The notes below the pieces were generated by a model that had not been told where the DNA came from, ran no database searches, and worked only from the letters and a program-made list of their open reading frames with translations. A program made the position numbers and the translations under genes. Of a DNA stretch of 64,000 nucleotides, positions 18,048 to 27,474 are shown piece by piece (the stretch's first letter is position 1; each line of letters opens with the position of its first letter). The stretch is taken from positions 23,501 to 87,500 of the forward strand of contig CAJWQE010000001.1 of assembly GCA_913045375.1 (NCBI GenBank), in the 5' to 3' direction. The stretch is from an uncultured Halieaceae bacterium. GTDB lineage: Bacteria > Pseudomonadota > Gammaproteobacteria > Pseudomonadales > Halieaceae.

Positions 18048-19757
18048 ATGAAACATTCCCTTATTGCATTGGTGTTGGTGTCGTTCTTATCAGCCTGCGG
18101 TGGTGGAGGCGGCGGAAGCACACCGGCGGATCCCCCAGGATCGGGCGGTGGCGGCTCAGGGTCCGGTGGAGGTGGTGGCGGCGGTGGGTCGACAGGACCA
18201 ACCGAGCCCACGGCTGAGGAATACCGTGACGCAGCACTCATACTCGATATTGGCACCTTTGGCGCCCGCTACAGCGATGTTGAATCCGTGGCAGAGAGTG
18301 GCGTTGATGCCTGGCTTGATGAGCAGTTCACCATGCCCATCAGCCTGCACGAACCCATTGTTCGCCGCTATGGCGCACAGTACGGCTTTAACAATCAAGA
18401 CAGTCCGATTCCCATAGCGCAATTCCGGCGCTTTGCTTTTTTCGAGAACGCGCTAACCGCTCCCGACCAACTGAGACAAGTCACGGCCTATGCGCTAACT
18501 CAGCTATTTGTCGTGTCGCAGACCGGTGTTTTGGGTAACAACCCGCTGGGTCTGTCCAATTACTACGACACGCTACTCACTCACAGTTTTGGCAATTACC
18601 GCGACCTCTTGCGCGCCGTTACGCTCCACCCGGCGATGGGCTTTTATCTAAGTCACGTCAATAACGCGAAGACCGACGAGGACGCCAATACCTTCCCCGA
18701 CGAGAACTATGCACGTGAGGTCATGCAGCTCTTCACCATCGGATTGTATGAGCTGAACTCTGACGGTACGCGGAAGTTGGATGCAGAGGGTCAGCCCATT
18801 CCCACCTATGACAACACGGATATTAGGGAATTCTCGAGGATATTCACCGGTCTTGCCTATGCGGGCGATGCTGGCCAGGAGCCTCAATTTGGCCGCAACA
18901 GACCGGTACTTCATCTGCCGATGGTGATGTTCGACAACTACCACGAGCCCGGCGAAAAGTACTTGCTTAATGGATTTACGGTGCCGGATGGACAGACTGG
19001 TATTCAGGACATCGATGATGCGGTCGATAACTTATTCAACCACCCTAATGTGGCGCCATTTGTCAGCAAGCAATTGATTCAAAGGCTAGTGACCTCAAAC
19101 CCGTCTTCAGATTATGTGAGCAGGATTTCCGCTGTCTTTGCTGATAACGGCGATGGCGTTAGGGGTGATATGAAAGCTCTCATCCGAGCCATTCTTACCG
19201 ACGTCGAGGTAGCTGAAGCTTCGCGTGTCAGGGAGCCGTTTCGTCGGTTCCTTGCAGCCAACCGAGCGCTCAACACCGCGCCCTCGGAAGGGAGTGACAT
19301 TGGTGTAACCGGGTTTTTTGTTCAGAACGCAACGGGCCAGATGGTGTTAACCGCCCCCAGTGTCTTCAATTTTTACTCGCCATTTTATCGACCACAGGGC
19401 GGGCAGGGTTTGATAGCTCCTGAAATGCAGATTACGACCGAGGACACGATCGTTGGAGTGACCAATTTGATGGCTCAAATCCTCTACGGCAATCGGCCAA
19501 TGCACAATCATCCACAATTGCCCGAGATGCGACTGGACCTGACGTCAATGGTGAACCTTGCTGATGACAAGGAAGCGTTCCTGACACGCGTCGAGCGGTT
19601 GTTTTTTGCCGGGACCATGAGTGAGCACACGCGCTCTGTTATCTCAGGCGCTTGGGATGAAGCTGCAGGTTCTAGTGCCACAGATCGGGTAAAACTGGCC
19701 TTGCATCTCGCGCTCAGCGCGCCTGATCAGGCGGTAGCAGAGAGGAATGCACTATGA
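18048..19757 (+). CDS. DUF1800 family lipoprotein
   Basis: A 569-residue exported protein. Residues 1-20 form a lipoprotein signal with lipobox LSAC, followed by a long low-complexity Gly/Ser/Pro linker (about residues 20-55). The remainder is DUF1800: the core FPDENYAREVMQLFTIGLYELN and the late FVSKQLIQRLV segment are diagnostic. DUF1800 proteins are secreted or surface proteins of unknown function, nearly always paired with DUF1501. The ATG at 18048 is chosen because it starts the signal peptide. The 3' end overlaps the DUF1501 start by 4 nt (ATGA), so the two are translationally coupled and probably form a surface pair. Confidence 0.9.
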   Translation: MKHSLIALVLVSFLSACGGGGGGSTPADPPGSGGGGSGSGGGGGGGGSTGPTEPTAEEYRDAALILDIGTFGARYSDVESVAESGVDAWLDEQFTMPISLHEPIVRRYGAQYGFNNQDSPIPIAQFRRFAFFENALTAPDQLRQVTAYALTQLFVVSQTGVLGNNPLGLSNYYDTLLTHSFGNYRDLLRAVTLHPAMGFYLSHVNNAKTDEDANTFPDENYAREVMQLFTIGLYELNSDGTRKLDAEGQPIPTYDNTDIREFSRIFTGLAYAGDAGQEPQFGRNRPVLHLPMVMFDNYHEPGEKYLLNGFTVPDGQTGIQDIDDAVDNLFNHPNVAPFVSKQLIQRLVTSNPSSDYVSRISAVFADNGDGVRGDMKALIRAILTDVEVAEASRVREPFRRFLAANRALNTAPSEGSDIGVTGFFVQNATGQMVLTAPSVFNFYSPFYRPQGGQGLIAPEMQITTEDTIVGVTNLMAQILYGNRPMHNHPQLPEMRLDLTSMVNLADDKEAFLTRVERLFFAGTMSEHTRSVISGAWDEAAGSSATDRVKLALHLALSAPDQAVAERNAL

Positions 19758-21109
19758 TGAATCGACGACGTTTTCTGCGAAATGGTTTAGGCAGTGCGGT
19801 CAGCATGACCATGGCGACAACCGTGCCGTTTTCATTGTTGGGGTCGGCCCGAGCAGTTGCCTCGGAAGAGTACCGTGCCGTTGTCTGTGTGTTGCTAGCT
19901 GGCGGAGCTGACAGCTTTAATATTCTGGTGCCGCGGTCGGAGCTCGCTTATAACCGCTATCAGGCAAGACGGTCGGATTTAGCATTGAGTCAAAATGATC
20001 TCTTGCCGTTGGATGGCGAGCACGAGGGGGTTCAGTTTGGCTTGCACCCAGCGATGAGCAGTTTGCAACAACGGTTTAATGCGGGTCAGGCCACCATGGT
20101 GACCAACGTTGGGCCTCTGGTTGAACCTACGACACGAGCTGCTATAGATGCGGAAACTGTGACGTTACCGCTTGGATTGTTTTCCCACTCTGATCAGATT
20201 CTCAGCTGGCAAACGGCCACACCCGCCAACCGCGCGGGTACGGGATTCGGCGGTCGATTAATCGATGCGCTCCCCGGAGCCAACACAGGTCTGGCGCTCG
20301 CGGGCAATATCTCGTTGTCCGGAAATAACTCGTTTCAAGCGGGTGCCGCCACAGGTTCCTATGCGATCAGTGCAAACCGAGGTGTGCAGTCAATCACCGG
20401 CTTTGACAACGATCTCTTCAAGCGCTCATTTGAGAGCCTCATGGCTGATAGCAGTGCGTCGACCTTGCAAACGGTTTACCGAAACAAATTGCAGTCGGCG
20501 ATTGACGCTGGTGATGTTTTTTCTTCGGCACTCTCTCAGGCGACAACGTTAAGCACACCCTTCGGCGAGGACTCTTTTTCGTCCGCTATGAAGCGTATTG
20601 CCGAACTTGTCAGCGTGCATGAGCAGCTTGGTGTAAGCCGCCAGACCTTTTTTGTGACCTTTGGCGGCTGGGACCACCATGAAGACACCCTTGGCCAACA
20701 AGCGACAATGCTGCCCGCGTTGGACGCGGGTCTTGGTCAGTTTCAACTGGCATTGGAGGAGCTAGGACTGTCAAACCAAGTCACCACCTTCACAATTTCC
20801 GACTTTGGCCGAACACTGACGTCCAATGGCAGAGGGTCGGATCATGGCTGGGGCGGTAATGCCATGGTAATGGGTGGTGCCGTGCAGGGTGGTCAGCTAT
20901 ACGGACACTTCCCCGAGCAAGTCGAAGACAATCCACTCGATTTGAATCGAGGCCGTTTCCTGCCCACGACAGCAACTGATGCCATGTATGCGGAGGTTTC
21001 TAGGTGGATGGGGGTGGCCCCTGAGTCGTTGGAGTCGGTCCTACCCAATTGGGCCAATTTTGAGGGCAGCGATCAGGGTGCGGGTCTCACTGGCATGTTA
21101 GTGGGCTAA
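19754..21109 (+). CDS. DUF1501 family Tat-exported protein
   Basis: A 451-residue protein starting with a twin-arginine signal (NRRRFLRNGLG, then a hydrophobic stretch to SARA). The mature part starts with VVCVLLAGGADSFN and has SDFGRTLTSNGRGSDHGWGG and MGGAVQGGQLYG, the hallmark of DUF1501. The fold is related to alkaline phosphatase/sulfatase-type enzymes, so a metal-dependent hydrolase in the periplasm is conceivable, but function is unknown. Coupled to the DUF1800 lipoprotein gene. Stops converge with the methyltransferase gene and overlap by 4 nt. Confidence 0.9.
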   Translation: MMNRRRFLRNGLGSAVSMTMATTVPFSLLGSARAVASEEYRAVVCVLLAGGADSFNILVPRSELAYNRYQARRSDLALSQNDLLPLDGEHEGVQFGLHPAMSSLQQRFNAGQATMVTNVGPLVEPTTRAAIDAETVTLPLGLFSHSDQILSWQTATPANRAGTGFGGRLIDALPGANTGLALAGNISLSGNNSFQAGAATGSYAISANRGVQSITGFDNDLFKRSFESLMADSSASTLQTVYRNKLQSAIDAGDVFSSALSQATTLSTPFGEDSFSSAMKRIAELVSVHEQLGVSRQTFFVTFGGWDHHEDTLGQQATMLPALDAGLGQFQLALEELGLSNQVTTFTISDFGRTLTSNGRGSDHGWGGNAMVMGGAVQGGQLYGHFPEQVEDNPLDLNRGRFLPTTATDAMYAEVSRWMGVAPESLESVLPNWANFEGSDQGAGLTGMLVG

Positions 21110-21960
21110 CGTCGGGCGCTGACAAGCCAGAAGTTGGCCTCGAAACGGACCCCTTTACCGACTGCGTAGAAGTCCCCGAGAGTCTCATAGACCGCTGTCT
21201 TAGCTTGCTCCCCGAGAGCGGGGTCGCTTTCGGCGATTAATGCGGCGGCGGGGCCAATCTGTATCAGCTCCTGAAACAGGTCGTCGAATGAGCGATCGGC
21301 GCCCGCTGACAGCTCTAGCTTTAGCGGCTCAACAGTGACCTCGGTAAACCCCGCCTCACTCAGGACACTATAGGTGCGCTCCCTGTCCGATAACCCAAAG
21401 GGGCCGGGCGCTCCGGGCTTCGCTGGCGGTGGCGGTGGCAGAACGGTAAGCGCCGCCTGCATGGGCGCGGTAAAGAAAGGATTTAGCGCGGGGCTTTGCC
21501 AGCATACAAATCCTAGCTGACCGTTGGGTTTTAAGTTGGAACGTAGTTGGGCAAAGGCTGCCGTTGGGTCCGCGAAGAACATGACCCCAAACCTGGAATA
21601 GATCGCGTCGAATGACGCTTCGGGAAACATCGATTCACTGGCATCGCCCAGTACGAACGACACATTGGCTTGTAGCGATGATTGATTGGCAGACTTTAAA
21701 TCCTCAGCCAGCGCCAACATGGGCTGCGAAATATCAATCCCTGTAATGGTGCAGGATGGGTCGAGCCGAGAGGCCCAGTCGAGCGTCTGATTGCCGCAGC
21801 CACAGCCGACATCAAGCACTTGCGCACTCGCCGGTAAGTCAAATAACGCCATACACTGACGGCCCGGCTCTGAAAGCAGCTCTTCCAGCAACGAGTTATG
21901 TCTAACCCAGCTGGCTCCGGCGCGGCCGTTCCACATGTCTTTTTGTAATTGATTATCCAT
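21106..21960 (-). CDS. Class I SAM-dependent methyltransferase
   Basis: About 284 residues with SAM-binding motif I VLDVGCGCGNQTLDWA, acidic motif ITGIDIS, and DAIYSRFGVMFFADPTAAF later in the Rossmann core. It is of the UbiE/methyltransf_11 type. The substrate is unknown. The ATG at 21960 gives MDNQLQKDMWNG, the typical start of this family; a start 7 codons upstream is possible. It lies 82 nt downstream of mocA on the same strand but is not obviously part of molybdenum metabolism. Confidence 0.85.
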   Translation of the reverse strand: MDNQLQKDMWNGRAGASWVRHNSLLEELLSEPGRQCMALFDLPASAQVLDVGCGCGNQTLDWASRLDPSCTITGIDISQPMLALAEDLKSANQSSLQANVSFVLGDASESMFPEASFDAIYSRFGVMFFADPTAAFAQLRSNLKPNGQLGFVCWQSPALNPFFTAPMQAALTVLPPPPPAKPGAPGPFGLSDRERTYSVLSEAGFTEVTVEPLKLELSAGADRSFDDLFQELIQIGPAAALIAESDPALGEQAKTAVYETLGDFYAVGKGVRFEANFWLVSARR

Positions 21961-22042
21961 GGGGTTATCCCTAAGCCTCATGATGACTGTCGACGATGTT
22001 TCGACATGTGAGTGTTACAGAGAGTGTTGCAGAGAAGACACC

Positions 22043-22654
22043 TCAATTTCCAAAAATATAGCGACTGACGTCACTGAGTCGCTCTAAATCATCCTTCGAA
22101 TCAATATCCCACCCTGCAGATTTCATGGGAACAATCGTCACCTGTTTTGCTGGATCGGTCAGAAGCTTCTTAGCTCCGTTTTCAGCATTCAGTGTCAGCA
22201 GATCGGGATAGCAGGCGCGAGAAAATACGGCAGGTGGGCCTACAGTCTCGCTGAAGCCCGCGCAGGCGCTCCCACCGTCCACAGCTTGTGCGGTGAGGGT
22301 CTCGAGTTCGCTGGTCGAGACCAGCACCTGATCGGCCAACAGCACTAACAACTGATCACAGTCGTCAGCCAGTAGCTCGCAACCGAGCCTGATGGAGCTA
22401 CTCATTCCTGATGACCAGTCGGGGTTGTGAATGAGCTCAGCGCCGGTCACGACCCCCTGATCTTTAGCTGATGCGATGTCCTCGTGATACTTGCCGGTCA
22501 TGACGACAAGCCTCGTAGGTCGGAGAGGGAGCGCAGCATCGATCACATGTTGCAATAGCGGTTTCGTGTGGAGTAAGGCGAGCTGCTTGCACGCGCCAAA
22601 TCGACGCGCTTCACCCGCAGCGAGAATAACGATGCCTAGCCGAGGCTCAGTCAT
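22043..22654 (-). CDS. mocA: MocA-like molybdenum cofactor cytidylyltransferase
   Basis: A 203-residue nucleotidyltransferase with the N-terminal signature VILAAGEARRFGACKQL (GxxRxG...K) of MobA/MocA proteins and a later LADQVLV acidic motif. MocA converts molybdopterin to the cytosine dinucleotide (MCD) form used by xanthine-oxidase-family hydroxylases. The start overlaps the xdhC stop by 4 nt. With XdhC it would equip the two molybdenum hydroxylases encoded at 24.6-30.2 kb. The functional call (MocA rather than another NTP transferase) rests mainly on this neighbourhood. Confidence 0.85.
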   Translation of the reverse strand: MTEPRLGIVILAAGEARRFGACKQLALLHTKPLLQHVIDAALPLRPTRLVVMTGKYHEDIASAKDQGVVTGAELIHNPDWSSGMSSSIRLGCELLADDCDQLLVLLADQVLVSTSELETLTAQAVDGGSACAGFSETVGPPAVFSRACYPDLLTLNAENGAKKLLTDPAKQVTIVPMKSAGWDIDSKDDLERLSDVSRYIFGN

Positions 22655-23667
22655 TCCTGCTTAGCTGTCACGCCAACGGAAACAGGGCCAAAGATCGCAT
22701 CATGACACTTGGCGATGACGGAGAGCGCTATGCTCTCGGGCAGCTCGCCGCCGATATCAAATCCGGCAGGACCATCGACACGAGGCTGGTATTCTTCATC
22801 ACTGAGACCAGCTTCGACGAATACTTCCTCTCTACGGTGGGTAGGACCGAGAAGGCCTACGTAATCAAGACCGCAACCCGCGACAGCACTTAGACTCTGG
22901 GCATCCATGGGTACGCTATGAGTCATCAGCATGGCGGCATTGACCGCGGCATCCCGTATCCATTGCGAAAGTTCCTCGACCGGACATCGCAGTCGATGGT
23001 CTGCCATATGGAAAAACTCATCTCGCGCATTGGCGGGTCGCGGATCCCAAACAGTCGTTTCCCAACCGAGTTGATTGGCTAGCGCAACCACTGGTTGTGC
23101 ATCGATGCCACCGCCCGCGATGAGTAAATGAGGGGCTGGCGTAATATGCGAAATCAGCCAGTTTTCACTATCTACTGCGTCCACTCGGCTTTTCTCACGC
23201 TTGCGCGTTAGAACTGATTCGACGGCGTATTGGCTAGGAAGACTCACGGCTCCCGGTGCAGGAATGTGTTGCTTCAAGAATCCGCTTTGGCGATTAGCCA
23301 ATGAGCGTTGAATGTCGAGCAGGCCCTGATAATTGTTCTCGGCATTAACCGGTTCTAGTAGGACGTGAACGACACCACCGCAACCGATACCGAGTCGATA
23401 TGACAGATCATCTTCATCATCGCCGTCATAGCGAATGCACATGGGGATACCCGATGCCATGACTTTGCGCGCGTTAAGCCTTATGTCCGCTTCGAGACAG
23501 CCGCCACTTAATAGCCCCAGTTGCTCACCCCCCGAGCTGATCAGACTCATTGCACCGGGTTTTCGATAACTCGAGCCTTCGGTTTTGTAAACGGTGCCTA
23601 AAATCCACTCGTCCGCGTCGCGTTGAGGTTCCCAGCGCGAGAGCATCGCCGCTAGCTGCATGGTCAT
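22651..23667 (-). CDS. xdhC: XdhC family molybdenum hydroxylase maturation protein
   Basis: A 338-residue XdhC/CoxI-type protein. The N-terminal domain shows GTVYKTEGSSYRKPGAMSLIS and GLLSGGCLEADI, and the C-terminal Rossmann part shows LLIAGGGIDAQPVVALA. XdhC proteins bind sulfurated Mo cofactor and insert it into xanthine-oxidase-type enzymes in the cytoplasm before Tat export. It is first of a coupled pair with mocA. A direct role for the neighbouring IorB-like subunits is inferred from proximity. Confidence 0.9.
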   Translation of the reverse strand: MTMQLAAMLSRWEPQRDADEWILGTVYKTEGSSYRKPGAMSLISSGGEQLGLLSGGCLEADIRLNARKVMASGIPMCIRYDGDDEDDLSYRLGIGCGGVVHVLLEPVNAENNYQGLLDIQRSLANRQSGFLKQHIPAPGAVSLPSQYAVESVLTRKREKSRVDAVDSENWLISHITPAPHLLIAGGGIDAQPVVALANQLGWETTVWDPRPANARDEFFHMADHRLRCPVEELSQWIRDAAVNAAMLMTHSVPMDAQSLSAVAGCGLDYVGLLGPTHRREEVFVEAGLSDEEYQPRVDGPAGFDIGGELPESIALSVIAKCHDAIFGPVSVGVTAKQE

Positions 23668-23748
23668 GACCAGACCCCCTGAAGCGATGGGTTGATCTGA
23701 CTATGGACGACTCGGTAAGTAAGGTGGTGACGATGCTTCATGGGCGCA

Positions 23749-24408
23749 TTAGCGTGATGAGGCGCGGATACCCTGGAGGATGTAGCCCGCATTTTTTTCA
23801 AAGCGCACTTTCATATCGAAGTATCCCATGAAGGTTGCCACGTCCTCGGGAATCACCTCATTCTCGATGACTGAATCTGAGGAGCCGTCATAAGAACCTG
23901 TCAACAGTGCGGATATGCCACTTAACGCCTCGAGCGTTTGCTCACAGCTCAGACCAAGGGGTTGAGAGAGTTGTGTGACCACAGTGTGAAAGTGAGTAGC
24001 CATGTTTCGTTTAGAGGTTATCAACGCGTCGACTGAAATATTCTGCTCGATTACGGTACCCAGTCTGGCGTGCAGTGCTAGGAAAATCGGGTCCGATAGG
24101 CTGGTCTCATAAAGATAGGATACAAAGTCAGCATCTGAGATGCCCGGAGAGATGCCCACGACAATATTGTTACAGAAACGCTCAAACTCCTGGCTGTACA
24201 GTGACAACAGCACTTCTTCCTTGGTGCCGAAATACAGATACAGCGTGCCCTTAGCAACGCCTGCGCGCTTCGACAGTAGTCCCATGGAAAATCCTTCATA
24301 GCCCGCTTCCATGAATAGGACCTTGGCAGTAGAGAGAATCGTCTCCCGCCGATCGCTTTTTTGCTCGGGCGTTCGCGCACGCTTGATGTGACTGATAGTT
24401 GATGCCAT
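23749..24408 (-). CDS. TetR family transcriptional regulator
   Basis: A 219-residue regulator with an N-terminal TetR helix-turn-helix (ETILSTAKVLFMEAGYEGFSMGLLSKRAGVAKGTLYLYFGTKEEVL) and a helical ligand domain. It diverges from the molybdenum hydroxylase genes across 189 nt that contain two TGAC-N5-GTCA palindromes, one overlapping a TTGACA -35 element. It is likely the local repressor of itself and of iorA-iorB, perhaps also of xdhC-mocA downstream (81 nt away on the same strand). The inducer is unknown. Confidence 0.9.
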   Translation of the reverse strand: MASTISHIKRARTPEQKSDRRETILSTAKVLFMEAGYEGFSMGLLSKRAGVAKGTLYLYFGTKEEVLLSLYSQEFERFCNNIVVGISPGISDADFVSYLYETSLSDPIFLALHARLGTVIEQNISVDALITSKRNMATHFHTVVTQLSQPLGLSCEQTLEALSGISALLTGSYDGSSDSVIENEVIPEDVATFMGYFDMKVRFEKNAGYILQGIRASSR

Positions 24409-24425
24409 TTCCGGATAGTAACTTT

Positions 24426-24472
24426 GTTGACAAATGACCGCCAGTCATTAAATTAACTGACTAAGGGTCAAC
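24426..24472. promoter_or_regulatory. Promoter with paired TGAC-N5-GTCA operators
   Basis: Two inverted repeats TGAC-N5-GTCA lie at 24435-24447 (extended to ATGAC/GTCAT) and 24458-24470, their centres 23 bp apart, flanked by an outer GTTGAC...GTCAAC pair at 24426-24431 and 24467-24472. A perfect -35 hexamer TTGACA (24427-24432) precedes the first palindrome, with a weak TAAATT -10 candidate at 24449. This geometry fits repression by a TetR dimer pair. Confidence 0.6.
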
Positions 24473-24597
24473 AATGTTAACCCAAGTCCAATTATGACCG
24501 TATGAAATTGTACGTAACAGCAACTTGCGAACAATTTGATCATACTGTCGGCACCACTAAGGCACTTGCAGACGCCCAGATACTGAGGAACGAGTGA

Positions 24598-25089
24598 ATG
24601 ACAACCTTTACGCTTAATGGAGAAATACGGACGGTTGATACTGATCCGGAAACACCCGTGCTCTGGGTCATCCGAGAGCAGCTCGACTTAACCGGAACCA
24701 AATTTGGCTGCGGGATGGCGCAATGCGGTGCCTGCACTATTCATGTGAATGGGCGTGCGCAACGTGCCTGCATCACACCTATCGCCTCGTTGGAGGGTGC
24801 CAGCATCACCACCATTGAAGGTTTGAAGGGTGATGATGGATCGTTTCATGCGCTGCAACAGGCTTGGATTGATCATCAGGTTCCTCAGTGCGGCTATTGT
24901 CAGTCGGGTCAGCTGATGTCGGCGGCGGCATTGCTTGCTGATAACCCCAATCCATCGGATGCCGATATCGATACTGCCATGCGAGGCAATGTCTGTCGTT
25001 GCGGTATGTATGGACGGATACGATCAGCGATCAAGCAGGTAGCGGGCGCGTCCTTCTACGATGCGATGGAGGGTAGTCAGAATGGGTAA
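24598..25089 (+). CDS. Molybdenum hydroxylase small subunit, [2Fe-2S] (IorA-type)
   Basis: A 163-residue [2Fe-2S] subunit of a xanthine-oxidase-family enzyme. The plant-ferredoxin cluster motif [16 protein letters not shown]...C comes first, then the second cluster motif [10 protein letters not shown] and [11 protein letters not shown]. It passes electrons from the Mo subunit. It resembles the alpha subunit of isoquinoline 1-oxidoreductase and aldehyde dehydrogenase-type enzymes. No signal peptide: the complex would be exported by the Tat signal of the large subunit. Its stop overlaps the large subunit start by 8 nt. Confidence 0.93.
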   Translation: MTTFTLNGEIRTVDTDPETPVLWVIREQLDLTGTKFGCGMAQCGACTIHVNGRAQRACITPIASLEGASITTIEGLKGDDGSFHALQQAWIDHQVPQCGYCQSGQLMSAAALLADNPNPSDADIDTAMRGNVCRCGMYGRIRSAIKQVAGASFYDAMEGSQNG

Positions 25090-27358
25090 GTGGACCAGAC
25101 GTGGTGTTCTTTCCGCAGGTGTTTTAGGTGGAACGGGGCTGGTTATTGGCATCGCCGTTCGTCCCGGCAACCCGACAGAGACGGCGGGACACCTGGTGGC
25201 GGGTGAGGGCGAGAACCTCCTGCATATTTATTTGAAGATCGACGGCGACAATCGTGCAACAGCGATTTTGCCTCACTCTGAAATGGGGCAGGGCGCACAA
25301 ACTGCTCTGACGCAAATGCTTGCGGAAGAGATGGATGCAGACTGGGATCTCATGCGCTTTGAAGAGGCGCCAGCCAATGCCGAATACGCCAACATGGCAG
25401 TAGGGCGGGGCTACCTATTTAAGGGCGTCGATTTTCCTGATGCCGTAGTGCCTACGGTTGATGGTCTGATGTTGAATCTCGCGGACGCACTGGGTATGCA
25501 GATTACGGGCGGTAGCATGAGTATTCGTACCACCGGCCAGTATTTCCTTCGCGCAGCTGGTGCCTCTGTTCGCGAGATGCTGGTAAAAACCGCGTCAAAG
25601 GCTTGGGGTGTCCCTGAGAGTGAGATTCGAACGGCTAAGAGCATGTTGCATCACGACAGCAGTGGCCGATCGGCTCCTTATTCGGAGTTTGCGGCCGCAG
25701 CTGCTGAGATGACGCCGTCATCGACACCCAAGCTTAAGAAAACGAGCGATTTTTCTGTCATAGGGCAGAGCAAGCCTCGACACGATATCCCATCAAAGGT
25801 AGATGGTACGGCGATGTTCGCCATGGACGTTAAGCGTCCCGGTATGGTGTATGCCGCCGTAAAGCGTACCCCCGTTGCAGGTGGCACGCTTCGACGCGTG
25901 GATGACAGCGCAGCGCGCGCAATGAAAGGCGTTATCGATGTGGTCAAAGTGGGCTCGTCGAGTGCTGCAGGTCTCGTGGGGACGTATTCTGCGGGCGACA
26001 CCATCGCGGTGGTCGCTGATAGCTATTGGAGGGCGGAGAAGGCGCTTGCAGCGCTCAAGCTCGAGTGGAATACCGGGGGCAAGGAACGCGTCTCAAGCGA
26101 ATCCATTTTTGAGCAGTTCGACCGGGATATTACGGCAGGTGTAGACCGAGCCAATGATGTTGCCCTAGGCGATGCCACTACTGCGTTTGACAGTGCGGCG
26201 ACCGTACTGACCGCTGACTATCGCGTGCCATATCTGGCGCACACCTGCATGGAACCGCCAAACGCAACAGCGGAGGTCTCGGCAGACCGGGCGGAGATTT
26301 GGGTCGGTTGTCAGAATCCCTTGGGATTCCGGCAGCACCTAGCCGCCAACCTCGGTCTGGATATTGAGCAAGTGACGCTGCACAACTATTTTATGGGCGG
26401 AGGCTTCGGTCGAAAGAGCAATGCGGACTATGCGTTGCAGGCCGCTATGATTGCTCGCCAAGTGGGTAGGCCCGTTCAGATGGTGTACTCCCGTGCGGAG
26501 GACATCAAGCAGGACTTTTATCGGCCAGCCGTTCAAAGCCGATTCAAGGCGGGTCTCGATGCTGATGGCAAGTTGGTTGCTTGGCAAAATACCTACGTTG
26601 ATAAACACGAGCCTGTGGAGGCGCCGCTCATTCCCTACGCTGTGGCGGCTCAGGATATCGGACACGTTGCCAGCCCCACTCATGTGCCGTTTGGTGCGTG
26701 GCGAAGTGTTGATCACTCCCAGCACGGCTTCTTCACGGAGTCATTTGTTGATGAGGCAGCACACGCTGCAGGCAGAGATCCTTATGAATTCCGAGCAGAG
26801 ATGCTAAAGGACAAGCCGCGTCTATTAGCGGTGCTCAATCGGGTCGCTAAGGAGGCCGATTGGGGCCGACCGATGGAAGAAGGACGCGGGCGTGGGATCT
26901 CATTGCAAGAGTCATTTGGTTCTATTGTGGGTCAGGTCGTAGAAGTGACCGTATCGGGCGGAAAGACCTGGGTTGATCGGGTCGTCGCTGTGATCGACGC
27001 GGGTTATGCGGTGTCCCCCGATGGTACAAAGGCGCAAATCGAATCAGGCATTATTTATGGTCTAAGTGCAGCGATGTACGGCGAGATTACTATCGAAGAG
27101 GGCGCCGTGGCGCAGAGTAGTTTTGCTGACTACGACGCTATTCGTATGCATGATTCTCCGGTAATAGAGACCCACATCATCAACAGTGGTGCCGAAATGG
27201 GTGGCGCAGGTGAACCCGGTACGCCCGGGGTGGCTCCGGCTTTGGCAAATGCCATTTTTGATGCCACCGGTAAGCGAGTTCGCACGTTACCCGTCATTAA
27301 GGCCGATCTGCGAAGTGATGCTGAGGCGTCGCCTGCCGTAGCGGCACTGGGTGCCTGA
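25082..27358 (+). CDS. Molybdenum hydroxylase large subunit, Tat-exported (IorB-type)
   Basis: A 758-residue molybdopterin-binding subunit. It begins with a twin-arginine signal ([20 protein letters not shown]), as typical of IorB-type enzymes. Cofactor-contact regions include [35 protein letters not shown] and, near the end, [19 protein letters not shown] with the general-base Glu of the family. With the small subunit it would hydroxylate an N-heterocycle or oxidise an aldehyde in the periplasm, with electrons going to the respiratory chain. The ATG at 25082 was chosen over one 7 codons upstream because it starts the Tat signal. Followed by a strong bidirectional terminator. Confidence 0.93.
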   Translation: MGKWTRRGVLSAGVLGGTGLVIGIAVRPGNPTETAGHLVAGEGENLLHIYLKIDGDNRATAILPHSEMGQGAQTALTQMLAEEMDADWDLMRFEEAPANAEYANMAVGRGYLFKGVDFPDAVVPTVDGLMLNLADALGMQITGGSMSIRTTGQYFLRAAGASVREMLVKTASKAWGVPESEIRTAKSMLHHDSSGRSAPYSEFAAAAAEMTPSSTPKLKKTSDFSVIGQSKPRHDIPSKVDGTAMFAMDVKRPGMVYAAVKRTPVAGGTLRRVDDSAARAMKGVIDVVKVGSSSAAGLVGTYSAGDTIAVVADSYWRAEKALAALKLEWNTGGKERVSSESIFEQFDRDITAGVDRANDVALGDATTAFDSAATVLTADYRVPYLAHTCMEPPNATAEVSADRAEIWVGCQNPLGFRQHLAANLGLDIEQVTLHNYFMGGGFGRKSNADYALQAAMIARQVGRPVQMVYSRAEDIKQDFYRPAVQSRFKAGLDADGKLVAWQNTYVDKHEPVEAPLIPYAVAAQDIGHVASPTHVPFGAWRSVDHSQHGFFTESFVDEAAHAAGRDPYEFRAEMLKDKPRLLAVLNRVAKEADWGRPMEEGRGRGISLQESFGSIVGQVVEVTVSGGKTWVDRVVAVIDAGYAVSPDGTKAQIESGIIYGLSAAMYGEITIEEGAVAQSSFADYDAIRMHDSPVIETHIINSGAEMGGAGEPGTPGVAPALANAIFDATGKRVRTLPVIKADLRSDAEASPAVAALGA

Positions 27359-27380
27359 GACCTAACCTAGGTTCCAAAAG

Positions 27381-27408
27381 AAAAAGCCCCCATTTTGGGG
27401 GCTTTTTT
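27381..27408. terminator. Bidirectional terminator between two Mo-hydroxylase operons
   Basis: A perfect 12-bp stem AAAAAGCCCCCA / TGGGGGCTTTTT with loop TTT and T-runs on both strands. It lies between the convergent large-subunit genes (22 nt after the first stop, 66 nt before the second) and should end both transcripts. Confidence 0.92.
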
Positions 27409-27474
27409 ATACGGGCAGCTTTCATACCGATGGCGTGCCAGGCCTTGTCTTAAGAGCTGGTCTGCAGACCGCGG

